DNA from: Candidatus Obscuribacterales bacterium
GTDB lineage: Bacteria; Cyanobacteriota; Vampirovibrionia; Obscuribacterales; Obscuribacteraceae
Direction of reading: 5' to 3'
Length of the DNA: 64,000 nucleotides
Assembly: GCA_021732085.1 (NCBI GenBank)
Contig: JAKFVQ010000020.1
Location: 172,926-236,925, forward strand
Shown here: positions 55,340 through 63,383 of the stretch, one piece after another
Position numbering within the stretch: the stretch's first letter is position 1
How the letters are laid out: each line of letters begins with the position of its first letter
Notes under the pieces: generated by a model
Seen by the model: only the letters and a program-made list of their open reading frames with translations
Database searches by the model: none
What the model was told of the DNA's origin: nothing
Position numbers and translations under genes: made by a program

Positions 55340-56281
55340 TTAGAATCCCTTTGTGAACCAATCACCGGGATTGGTGGCATCCTTATTTACGTAGATGCTG
55401 AAGTGAAGGTGCGGCCCATTTGCGCGCCCGGTCGAGCCGACGGCGCCAATTTTCTGACCGGCGTCTACGATATCGCCTTCCTTCACTAGCACTTTGCTCA
55501 AATGTATATAGAAGGAGATTACGCCTTGTCCGTGATCAATGCAAATGGTGTTGCCGTGAAGTTTCCAGCCGCGCCGAGCGAGAATGACTTTCCCCTTCTG
55601 CACTGCCTTTACCGGCGTCCCGGTGGCTGCAGCGAAATCCAGACCTGAATGGAAGTAATCCGTCAGCAACTTTCCATTGACCCGACGGCGGAGCCCAAAC
55701 GTAGACGAAATTCTCGACTGCACTGGGCGGATAAACTTCCCGTCCCAATATTGCATATTTGATACCGTCCCTTTGGCACCATCAACAGCGGCTTCCTCTC
55801 CTGGGGACGCGACGAAGTTATCTTTTCCTGGTGGCAAGCGAATTGCCTGTACGCCGAATCCACCAGCCACCACTTTTAATTTCTCGCTCGTATCTCCAGA
55901 TTTGATCGTGTAGGTGCCGAGCGGTAAGTCGGCAGGTACGCCGACTAATGCCCGGCTATATAGTTCACCGTCCTTTTGATGAACAAAGGTTTTGTAGTCT
56001 TTCTTATTGAAAGTCACTGTTGGTCCTTGTGCCGAACTGGCTGCATCGGCACCGCTAGCAGTGCCTCCACCGGAGTCAGTGCTAGCATCAGATCTAGTGC
56101 TAGCACCAGATGCAGTGCCACCAGCTGCGTGCGGAATCAGTACCTCAATGGTTTGCCCCTGTTTGGCTATCGCCGGGCGAAGCTCCATTGCCAGCCCCGA
56201 TTGGAGTGAAGCGAAGGCGACAATGAAAGCGACAGCGGCCGCTTTCCATAGCAAACCCTTTAGATGATCAGTACTGGACAT
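55340..56281 (-). CDS. secreted M23 (LytM) metallopeptidase
   Basis: A 313-residue exported murein endopeptidase-type protein. Signal peptide: KGLLWKAAAVAFIVAFASLQ to SGLAM. A small beta domain (LRPAIAKQGQTIEVLIPH), a low-complexity Gly/Ser/Thr/Ala linker, a second beta region (ALVGVPADLPLGTYTIKSGD) and the LytM domain follow. The zinc motifs are HSGLDFAA (HxxxD) and GPHLHFSI (HxH), with GNTICIDHGQGVISFYIHL between them. ATG 56281 is supported by AGGAG five bases upstream. The frame stays open another 471 bases upstream, probably by chance. Probably cleaves peptidoglycan cross-links. Confidence 0.93.
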   Translation of the reverse strand: MSSTDHLKGLLWKAAAVAFIVAFASLQSGLAMELRPAIAKQGQTIEVLIPHAAGGTASGASTRSDASTDSGGGTASGADAASSAQGPTVTFNKKDYKTFVHQKDGELYSRALVGVPADLPLGTYTIKSGDTSEKLKVVAGGFGVQAIRLPPGKDNFVASPGEEAAVDGAKGTVSNMQYWDGKFIRPVQSRISSTFGLRRRVNGKLLTDYFHSGLDFAAATGTPVKAVQKGKVILARRGWKLHGNTICIDHGQGVISFYIHLSKVLVKEGDIVDAGQKIGAVGSTGRANGPHLHFSIYVNKDATNPGDWFTKGF

Positions 56282-56780
56282 TTTTGCTCCTAACTTTCTT
56301 TCATTCTCTTGCATATTCAAATAGGCATAATCGCAATTTGTTTCAAACCCACGACAGCCATACCGTATCTTCAACCCAAGCTGTATATACTCGGTGGACT
56401 CCTCGCGAACACTAGCGTCATAACGATTCTGAGGCGCAGCATCAGCGGTGCCCTCGACCTCAGAGTGCACGGATCCATTTCCGGAATTCAAATTCGACGT
56501 GATCAGGGCAATGTCTGAATTTCGCGCAGACTCGAATCGCAGGTCGCAACATTCAATTTTCCAATTGAACCTTTGATTGCCAAACTCGTGCTTAGATCTC
56601 CCAACTCCGCGAATGCCAGCCTCATAGTAAGCAGCCGTTAGCAAGGCCGAACGCCGCATGCTCGAATGGGAATCCAAACGGTCTAGTAAACGTGAAAACA
56701 AAAATGGGGGATACGAAAAGACTCTATGCCGGAAGTAGTTCATAGAAAACAATCTTTGATAGCCAACGCTATCAATTCTA

Positions 56781-56993
56781 CTAATCTTCGGGCATCAACT
56801 TTTCGATAGCTTCCAAAAGCTGCTCAACCTTTTCTAACGGTATGGCAACGCCCTTCTTCGTGGGCTTCTCCGATTGATCCTTATCGAGATACCACTCTCG
56901 GATATGCAAATAGCGCTTGCCTGCATATTCACCGATGTAAACATTGATTGTTTCGCCACGTGATTTCTCGTGAATCGTTATCTTCTCTTCCAA
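56781..56993 (-). CDS. PC4/Sub1-like transcriptional coactivator domain protein
   Basis: A 70-residue protein closely matching the PC4 (p15) single-stranded-DNA-binding fold: VYIGEYAGKRYLHIREWYLD, then KPTKKGVAIPLEKVEQLLEAIEKL, i.e. the beta-sheet with the conserved IREWY and the KGI-LP-E-W helix pattern. Bacterial members bind ssDNA/RNA. Start is TTG 56993 with GGGAGG seven bases upstream. It lies between the M23 peptidase and obg on the opposite strand to obg. Confidence 0.85.
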   Translation of the reverse strand: MEEKITIHEKSRGETINVYIGEYAGKRYLHIREWYLDKDQSEKPTKKGVAIPLEKVEQLLEAIEKLMPED

Positions 56994-57416
56994 TGAACGC
57001 CCTCCCCAACGAAGCGTCTACTAAATCAGACTCCGGCACTACTACCATAACCAGAATATAAGAATTAGTAAAGATCCTGAAGAGATTCTCTACAAGATCA
57101 GAAGTACATAAGATCTAATAGAGATCTATTGCGCCCATGGGGGTGGCCTGGATGTGAGTTGTAAACGCCTTGAAGGAGGCCAAGCGTGCGCCCCAGGTGC
57201 TTGCTGTCAAAGCATTTCGAGAGATCGTGCCAGAGGCAGTCTTGTCAGGATTTGTGGAAGGGCATGCTTTATGTCGGGGTGGCCAAGAGAATTCAATTCG
57301 TCCGATAACTGGTCGCCGCCACTTGCAAATTGCTAATGCATTAACAACAAATTCCTACACGCAAAGATCCGGAAGCGCTTCCGCTCATTACAATAAGCAC
57401 GAAAGACAGAAAACCT
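56994..57416. other. divergent intergenic region before obg
   Basis: About 420 bases. A TTG-started frame crosses it (57170-57433) but has poor composition and overlaps obg, so I do not call it. GATCTAATAGAGATC at about 57113-57127 is a short palindrome. Promoters for the PC4-like gene and for obg must be here but are not identifiable by eye. Confidence 0.4.
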
Positions 57417-58724
57417 ATGACGCAGTTTGTTGATGAAGTAAGGATCAAAGTTCGTTCCGGCGATGGAGGGAACGGCATGGTGGCGTGGCGGCGCGAAAAG
57501 TACGAGCCGCTAGGTGGACCTGCTGGCGGCACCGGCGGACAAGGCGGCCACGTAGTTGTCGAGGCGACCAATGATCTTTCGACACTGATGGATTTCCATT
57601 ACAAGTCGGAATTCATTGCTGCAAACGGTGCCAAGGGCGGTCCAAAAAATATGCACGGAAAGAAAGGCGCGGACCTGGTTCTGCGCGTTCCGGTCGGCAC
57701 CGTTATACGCGACAGAGAAACCAACAAAATAATCGCAGACCTTTCGACCGATGGTGCCCGAGCACTGGTTGCCGAAGGTGGGCGCGGCGGACGCGGCAAC
57801 ACAGCTCTGGCGACATTGCAGAATCGCGCCCCTTACTACTGCGAGCCCGGCGAAGTCGGCATCGAGCGCGACCTTGAATTGACACTCAAACTTTTGGCGG
57901 ATGTCGGATTGGTCGGCTTGCCTAACGCAGGAAAATCGACACTACTTTCGGTACTCACAGCAGCCCGACCGAAGATCGCAGATTACCCATTCTCGACCCT
58001 CAGTCCCAATCTCGGCGTGATGCGCACTCCAAGCGGCGAAGGGATTGTGCTGGCGGATATCCCCGGGTTGATCGAGGGTGCCTCTGAAGGTGTGGGGCTC
58101 GGGCACACATTCCTCAAACACATCGAGCGTACAAGAGTGATTGTTCATTTGGCGGACATCAGTTCGCAAACGCTGAAACAAGACTTGAGAACAATCAGCG
58201 AAGAACTCAGCCTATACGAGGAACGGCTTTCGCAGATGCCGCAGATACTGTTCTTGAACAAGTCCGATTTACTTTTGCCGGAGGAGTCAGAGGAGATCCA
58301 TAACGAAATCAGCAAGAGTCTTGCGGAGGTGTTTCCGGATCCAAAGGCAATCACAAAGATAATGCACGGAAGTTGTGCCAGCACCGATGGTATCAAGCCT
58401 TTGCAAAACGAAATTATGGAATTGCTATCGAAGACGCCAAAACCTGACGAATTCGTCGAAGTGCACGATGACGAAGCCGCCTACCAGCACCCAGATACGG
58501 GCTTTATGATTAATCGCAAGAAGGGCGTTTTCTACGTCTCCGGCGACCGCGCCGAGCGCTTGCTTCAAGTTACAAATCTGCGCAGCCCAGAATCGTTGCA
58601 GCACTTCTTCCACGTAATTCGTGCGATGGGAATTGTTGACGCATTGATAGCAGAAGGTGTCAGCGAAGGCGATGAGATCGTGATTGGCAAAACGTCCTTC
58701 ACATACGGCGAAGGCACATTCTAG
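57417..58724 (+). CDS. obg: Obg/CgtA GTPase
   Basis: A 435-residue ribosome-associated GTPase involved in 50S assembly and stress signalling. The Gly-rich Obg fold (RSGDGGNGMVAWRREKY, GGPAGGTGGQGGHV) is followed by the G domain: GLPNAGKSTLLS (G1), ADIPGLIEGASEG (G3), NKSDLL (G4), and a C-terminal OCT domain (GFMINRKKGVFYVSGDRAERLL to SEGDEIVIGKTSFTYGEG). Full length. It is directly followed, 7 bases later, by the first of two sensor-kinase genes, which suggests co-transcription. Confidence 0.98.
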   Translation: MTQFVDEVRIKVRSGDGGNGMVAWRREKYEPLGGPAGGTGGQGGHVVVEATNDLSTLMDFHYKSEFIAANGAKGGPKNMHGKKGADLVLRVPVGTVIRDRETNKIIADLSTDGARALVAEGGRGGRGNTALATLQNRAPYYCEPGEVGIERDLELTLKLLADVGLVGLPNAGKSTLLSVLTAARPKIADYPFSTLSPNLGVMRTPSGEGIVLADIPGLIEGASEGVGLGHTFLKHIERTRVIVHLADISSQTLKQDLRTISEELSLYEERLSQMPQILFLNKSDLLLPEESEEIHNEISKSLAEVFPDPKAITKIMHGSCASTDGIKPLQNEIMELLSKTPKPDEFVEVHDDEAAYQHPDTGFMINRKKGVFYVSGDRAERLLQVTNLRSPESLQHFFHVIRAMGIVDALIAEGVSEGDEIVIGKTSFTYGEGTF

Positions 58725-58731
58725 GACACTG

Positions 58732-60210
58732 ATGCAAGGTCGTTCACCTCTCTATTTCAAAGGGCTCGTAATTATTGGGGTTCCTTTGCTTTTTGAAATA
58801 GTGATCTTTTCGAGTTTGCTTTTTCTACAGGCTAACTACATTCAAACAATCAAGCTTGTGACGCAAACCAAGCAAGCCGTCTCGTATGCAGGCGAGCTAG
58901 GCAGGCTCGCATTCACATATTTAACCAACAAAATGTCCGTTTCCTTTCAGATCGAAGAACGTAATTGGACGAATTTCTCTGAGCGCAAAAACGACATTAA
59001 GACAATCTCTGGCTGGCTAAATGATTACACATTGGCAGACAAGGCACAAAGACGGAAAATCTTGCCGATTATCCGTGCCATCGACGATTTGGTACAGGAA
59101 GCTGACACGCTTAACAGCGAAGGCGGCGGTGATCATTCGGCGGTACCAAATGCGATGCTCGGCGGCAAGATCAAAGTAATAAAGAGTTTGTCGAGACAAG
59201 TTCTGGACATCACCGATGGCTTGCATGAGTTTCGCAAAACTCAGCTTAAAATCGCAGAGAACGCCCTGGCACATTCATCCACAGTAAACCAATTGATCAC
59301 AACCACAATCGCAATCGCATTTATCGGCAATCTGCTAATTGCTGGTTTGCTTCTTCGATTCTTTATGTCCTCCATTTACCAGAAGCTTCAAAAGCTGATC
59401 GATAATATGAATCGTTTCGCCCGTGGACAAGCGCTTAGTGAGCCTATCCATGGCAACGACGAGATAGCTGGGCTCGACCTCTTGTTCCACAAAATGTACT
59501 GCGATCTAAATGCTGCACAAAAGACAAAGCAGAATTACATTGAACTTCTGCGCTCAAGATTCGAGCAGCCAATTGCAGCGTCAAAGGAATTCCTGAGTTC
59601 CGTAAAGGTCGACACAACGTTGGCTCCGGAAGCTACAAAGGGAGCGGAGCGCTCAGAGAGGAACTTGGAGCGCCTTCTCAAATTGATCGACGAACTATTA
59701 TTATTAGAGCAGAAGGCGCATGCAGAAAAGAATATTGACTTGAAACTTTCCGAGGTGGAGCTGAGCGATTTGTTGAAGCGCTCAATGGAAGCTGTTTCGG
59801 ATTTTGCCGAGAAGGGTAGCGTTAAACTTGAACTCAACGCGCAGCACAAGCTGCTAGAGGCAGACGGCGACCGGCTTATCCAGGTAGTCGTAAATCTGCT
59901 TTCAAACGCAATCAAATTCTCGCCGAAACAATCGACAGTTAGAATTGAAACGCAAGAAAACCACGACGGCGTTGAAATCAAAATAATCGATCAGGGGCGC
60001 GGAGTTCCGCTAGACAAACAGAAGAAGATTTTCGAACGCTTTGGTCAATCAGAAAGTAGCGATGCCAGCGAGAAAGGCGGCACCGGGCTAGGCTTACCGA
60101 TCTGCAAAGATATCATCGAAGCGCACGGAGGCAGCCTTGGCGTCGACAGCATCGAAGGCACAGGCAGCACATTCTGGGTAAAGCTGCCCAAAAATAAGGT
60201 GAAAGTATGA
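58732..60210 (+). CDS. membrane histidine-kinase-like protein lacking the phosphoacceptor His
   Basis: A 492-residue sensor-kinase homologue. Helix 1 (about 9-33), an outside helical domain (about 35-185), helix 2 (about 190-213), HAMP (to about 262), then a DHp-like helix in which the H-box reads LLRSRFEQPI: aligned with the next gene's MVSHDLRTPL, the phosphorylated His is Ser275. The ATP-binding domain is intact: N-box NLLSNAIKFSP (Asn388, Asn392), G1 DQGRG (420-424), F-box IFERF, G2 GGTGLGL (449-455). So it could bind ATP and phosphorylate a partner but not itself. Start ATG 58732 with AGGA 5 bases upstream; its last codons overlap the next gene by four bases (ATGA). Confidence 0.92.
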   Translation: MQGRSPLYFKGLVIIGVPLLFEIVIFSSLLFLQANYIQTIKLVTQTKQAVSYAGELGRLAFTYLTNKMSVSFQIEERNWTNFSERKNDIKTISGWLNDYTLADKAQRRKILPIIRAIDDLVQEADTLNSEGGGDHSAVPNAMLGGKIKVIKSLSRQVLDITDGLHEFRKTQLKIAENALAHSSTVNQLITTTIAIAFIGNLLIAGLLLRFFMSSIYQKLQKLIDNMNRFARGQALSEPIHGNDEIAGLDLLFHKMYCDLNAAQKTKQNYIELLRSRFEQPIAASKEFLSSVKVDTTLAPEATKGAERSERNLERLLKLIDELLLLEQKAHAEKNIDLKLSEVELSDLLKRSMEAVSDFAEKGSVKLELNAQHKLLEADGDRLIQVVVNLLSNAIKFSPKQSTVRIETQENHDGVEIKIIDQGRGVPLDKQKKIFERFGQSESSDASEKGGTGLGLPICKDIIEAHGGSLGVDSIEGTGSTFWVKLPKNKVKV

Positions 60211-61679
60211 GCAAATCTATTCACCTGAATCTCTATCAACGCGCCATTGTTCTAATCGCCGCGCCGCTAGCATTTGGTCTAATCCTCGCCACAGTTCTGC
60301 TTTTCCTCAATCAGTTTTATCAACAGAAAGTTCAAGAAGAGGTAAGGACACAAGAGCAGATCTTCCACGCGAACAATTTCTACGTTGAATGCACGGGAAT
60401 TATCAGCTCACGAATTGGCGCCAGAGTTTTTTCCGACGAACGGGGCTTCTATCAAGAGCGTGCGCAGAAAGAAGACATGGAAGCTGATTACAAGGTTCTT
60501 CAAACGATGACAAGCCCAACTGAGTTTGCGCTTGTACAGAAGATCTTCGACGCGGCAAAACGCGTGATTATGTATTCCGATGCGTTCGTCACAGTGCCGG
60601 GACCGACGCATAGCAGTATCGAACGGATCCAGGCTTTGAAATCCAATTTCGATATTGTAAAAGGCGTCGTCGAACCGCTAGATGAGCTAAGCGCCTCCTT
60701 CAGAGCTTTTCGCAACCAAGAGCGTTTTGTAAGTGGCGAAACAGCGCAGGAAGTTGAGGACTTCAATGCCTTAATAAACATGACGCTTCTATCTGCACTT
60801 GCGATCAGCATTTTGTTGACGCTGCTTCTCTACTTCTATTTCATGCGCAATATCTACACCGGCATGAATAGCCTTATTCAGAATGCACAGCGTTTCCAGA
60901 GCGGGCAGGGACTGATGCCCGCCATGAGCGGCAATGACGAAATCGCCCAGGTCGATTCGGCGTTTCACAAAATGGCTTCCGATCTTGAAGCAGCTAATAA
61001 ATTCAAGCAAGAAATGCTTTCGATGGTCAGTCACGATTTGCGGACGCCACTAAATGCGGTGACCGGCTATCTATCGCTGGTGGCAGAAGGTCCCTACGGA
61101 AAGAATGCTCCCGCCGTAATAAAAGACAAAGCGGCGCTTTACGAAGAGCAGCTTTTCAATGTCGTTAAGCTTATCAATAGCGTGCTCGACTCCGAGAAGA
61201 TCGAAGCAGGCGCTATGGAATTAGGAAAGAGATCAATTTACGTCGAGACGATTGTAGAGAAAGCAATCGAAGAGTTGCAGGAACTTGCCGACAAGTTGCA
61301 AGTCTCGATTGCATTTACGCCTACGGAGCTAGAGGTGGAGGCTGACCCGCATCGGATCGGTCAGGCGATGAAAGCATTTCTCGAGACTGCAATTTGTTCG
61401 ACACCAGCGGGCAAACAAGTAAACATTGAATTGCGACCCATTGAAACAAACATCAAGTTTTTCGTCGCCATACCAAAATTAATTGCTACGAGCAGCCTCG
61501 ATTCGATTTTCGAACGATACGCCGAATCCCGCAGTAGCAGTGATATTCGAGTACCGATGGACCAATCACTGGCACTGGCAGCTGCTATCGTCAAACTTCA
61601 CGGCGGGGAAGTCGGTACCAGCACAGAAGTCGAAGAAACAAAACTTTGGTTTAGCCTTCCACTGCCACCGCAGTCGTAG
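60207..61679 (+). CDS. membrane histidine-kinase-like protein with H-box but degenerate ATP-binding domain
   Basis: A 490-residue paralogue of the preceding gene with the same order: helix 1 (about 12-36), outside helical domain, helix 2 (about 192-212), HAMP (to about 262), DHp. The H-box is canonical, MVSHDLRTPLNAV with His276. The C-terminal domain keeps the fold landmarks (IFERY, KLHGGEVG) but has lost ATP-binding residues: N-box AFLETAICSTP (Asn to Ala390 and Thr394), no DxGxG (IPKLI instead), no GxGLGL (VPMDQSL instead). It cannot plausibly use ATP itself and probably receives phosphate from its neighbour. Translation is coupled through the ATGA overlap. No response regulator follows. 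Confidence 0.92.
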   Translation: MSKSIHLNLYQRAIVLIAAPLAFGLILATVLLFLNQFYQQKVQEEVRTQEQIFHANNFYVECTGIISSRIGARVFSDERGFYQERAQKEDMEADYKVLQTMTSPTEFALVQKIFDAAKRVIMYSDAFVTVPGPTHSSIERIQALKSNFDIVKGVVEPLDELSASFRAFRNQERFVSGETAQEVEDFNALINMTLLSALAISILLTLLLYFYFMRNIYTGMNSLIQNAQRFQSGQGLMPAMSGNDEIAQVDSAFHKMASDLEAANKFKQEMLSMVSHDLRTPLNAVTGYLSLVAEGPYGKNAPAVIKDKAALYEEQLFNVVKLINSVLDSEKIEAGAMELGKRSIYVETIVEKAIEELQELADKLQVSIAFTPTELEVEADPHRIGQAMKAFLETAICSTPAGKQVNIELRPIETNIKFFVAIPKLIATSSLDSIFERYAESRSSSDIRVPMDQSLALAAAIVKLHGGEVGTSTEVEETKLWFSLPLPPQS

Positions 61680-61807
61680 ACCGAACTTGCGGTAAGCAAA
61701 TCTGCCAATCCCAGTGCGGTCGGGGTGAAAGCACGACCTCGCAGCGGACTTGCGCTAATAGCAGGAGCGATGTTCGAAAGGAAAGACAGCCGGCTCGTGA
61801 GCGGCGA

Positions 61808-62404
61808 GCTTCAATGAAGCGCAACTCGGCAAGCCTTAATAACGGCAAGCTTCAATGGAGCGCAACTCGGCAAGCTTTAATCACCGGCAAGCTTTAATCA
61901 CCGGCAAGCTTTAGTCACGGCAAGCTCCAATCACTGCAAGCTCCAATCACTGCAAGCTTTAATCACGGCAAGCTGCAATCACTGCAAGCTTTACTCATGG
62001 CAAGCTGCAATCACTGCAAGCTCCAATCACTGCAAGCTCCAATCACTGCAAGCTCCAATCATGGCAAGCTTTAATCACCGGCAGCTTCCAATCACTGCAA
62101 GCTCCAATCACTGCAAGCTCCAATCACTGCAAGCTTTACTCATGGCAAGCTGCAATCACTGCAAGCTCCAATCACTGCAAGCTCCAATCACTGCAAGCTC
62201 CAATCACTGCAAGCTCCAATCATGGCAAGCTCCAATCACTGCAAGCTCCAATCACTGCAAGCTCCAATCACTATAAGCTCCAATCACTGCAAGCTCCAAT
62301 CACTGCAAGCCCAATCACTGCAAGCTCCAATCACTGCAAGCTCCAATCACTGCAAGCTCCACCACCGGCAGCTTCTACCACCGGCAGCTTCCACCACGGC
62401 AAGA
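61808..62404. repeat. 16-bp tandem array, more than 30 units
   Basis: Long array of CAAGCTCCAATCACTG units with variants (CAAGCTTTAATCACGG, CAAGCTGCAATCACTG, CAAGCTTTACTCATGG). The left edge is decayed (GCGCAACTCGG inserts) and the right edge changes to CCGGCAGCTTCCACCA units. A 48-bp higher-order period is visible in translation (16 residues). It lies past the sensor-kinase pair. Frames stay open across it only because of the periodicity. Confidence 0.9.
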
Positions 62405-62536
62405 CCCGAAAGGGCAAAGATCCTAAGCGCGTCAAACGGAGCGGGCAATCTCTTTGCCAACAATATTCAATTTATAGTGAGTGATTAACCGAGTTCGAAC
62501 CGACGAGAAGCGTCGTTGCACGAGCGCGCGGAGCGC

Positions 62537-62728
62537 TTAGTGCTTGTGACCTTCGTGATTGCAGTTTTCGTCATGGACATGCTCTTCATGTCCTTGTTCA
62601 GCTTCTCTCAATGCTTTCTCGAAAGCATAAACAGCTTGCTTGATGTTGCTGCGATAGTTTTCGCGGCATTGGCGTGCTTTGCGTTTAGCGACTTTAGCAG
62701 CGCGCTTCATTCCTCGTTGTTGAGCCAT
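62537..62728 (-). CDS. small basic protein with His-rich tail (63 aa)
   Basis: Start ATG 62728 with AAGGAG nine bases upstream. The product MAQQRGMKRAAKVAKRKARQ is strongly basic at first, then helical (NYRSNIKQAVYAFEKALREAE), and ends GHEEHVHDENCNHEGHKH with seven His and one Cys, a probable metal-binding tail. Resembles small nucleic-acid-binding proteins with a metal-binding end; I cannot name the family. No partner gene is nearby. Confidence 0.7.
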   Translation of the reverse strand: MAQQRGMKRAAKVAKRKARQCRENYRSNIKQAVYAFEKALREAEQGHEEHVHDENCNHEGHKH

Positions 62729-63383
62729 GGTCAAATACTCCTTGCAAGTTTTCTTGAGTGTTGAAATCACACTCGTCAAATTTAGAGCGCCGTTGAAGCA
62801 TCAAATTTTGCGCTTCATCCAAGCATCGATGTACGCGAATCTAATTCCGCCGTGCCAGAGCTTGGGGGCTCCTTCGCGACCGAGCTTCTAGATAGCTCAT
62901 CGCGAAACCAGCTCCTATAATACCGCACGGGTGCTGGGACGTAGCCAAGAGCTTTTCCGATTCGCAATATATCTAGCTGAAATTGAAAATGCCGCCGTCA
63001 CTTGACGTCCCTCTTCTTCCTGTCGCGCACTCTAGGTACCCCAAACCAACCTTCCCGCAAGCCATAACACCGAGGTCGACATTTGACGGACCGAGAAAAT
63101 GCACCCGCCTATTAAGGGACCAATAGGCGCAAGTTTGTAAACCGAGCTCTTTAAAGAACTCATTGACAACGGCTTTTTTGCTCTTCTGAGAGCCTCTTGA
63201 CGTGATTTCCTGTGCGGATTAGCTTTCAAAAGAGCTCATTGACAACTATTTTTTAGCTCTTATAAGAAACATGTTGTAAAGCGTCCGTGGGAATGGGGGT
63301 CGCGCCATTCAAATTCGATTTCTGTTAAGTCGACAAACAAACAACGAACAAACTCGGATATCAGAAGCAACTCCGCATACAGT
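62729..63383. other. non-coding stretch with paired hairpin repeats
   Basis: Two direct repeats of about 30-40 bases (around 63155-63192 and 63225-63263) share CTCATTGACAAC and end in a T-run with GCTCTT; each can fold as AAGAGC...GCTCTT. They resemble tandem terminators or a small mobile repeat. No gene is supported. Confidence 0.5.

Noticed and set aside
56282..56752. 157-residue N-terminal extension of the M23 peptidase
   Set aside because: The signal peptide and a strong ribosome site place the start at 56281; the upstream residues look like chance translation.
57170..57433. 87-codon open frame before obg
   Set aside because: TTG start without ribosome site, overlaps obg, atypical composition.
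62061..62488. Two overlapping open frames across the 16-bp array
   Set aside because: Translation mirrors the repeat only; no ribosome site or non-repeat domain.
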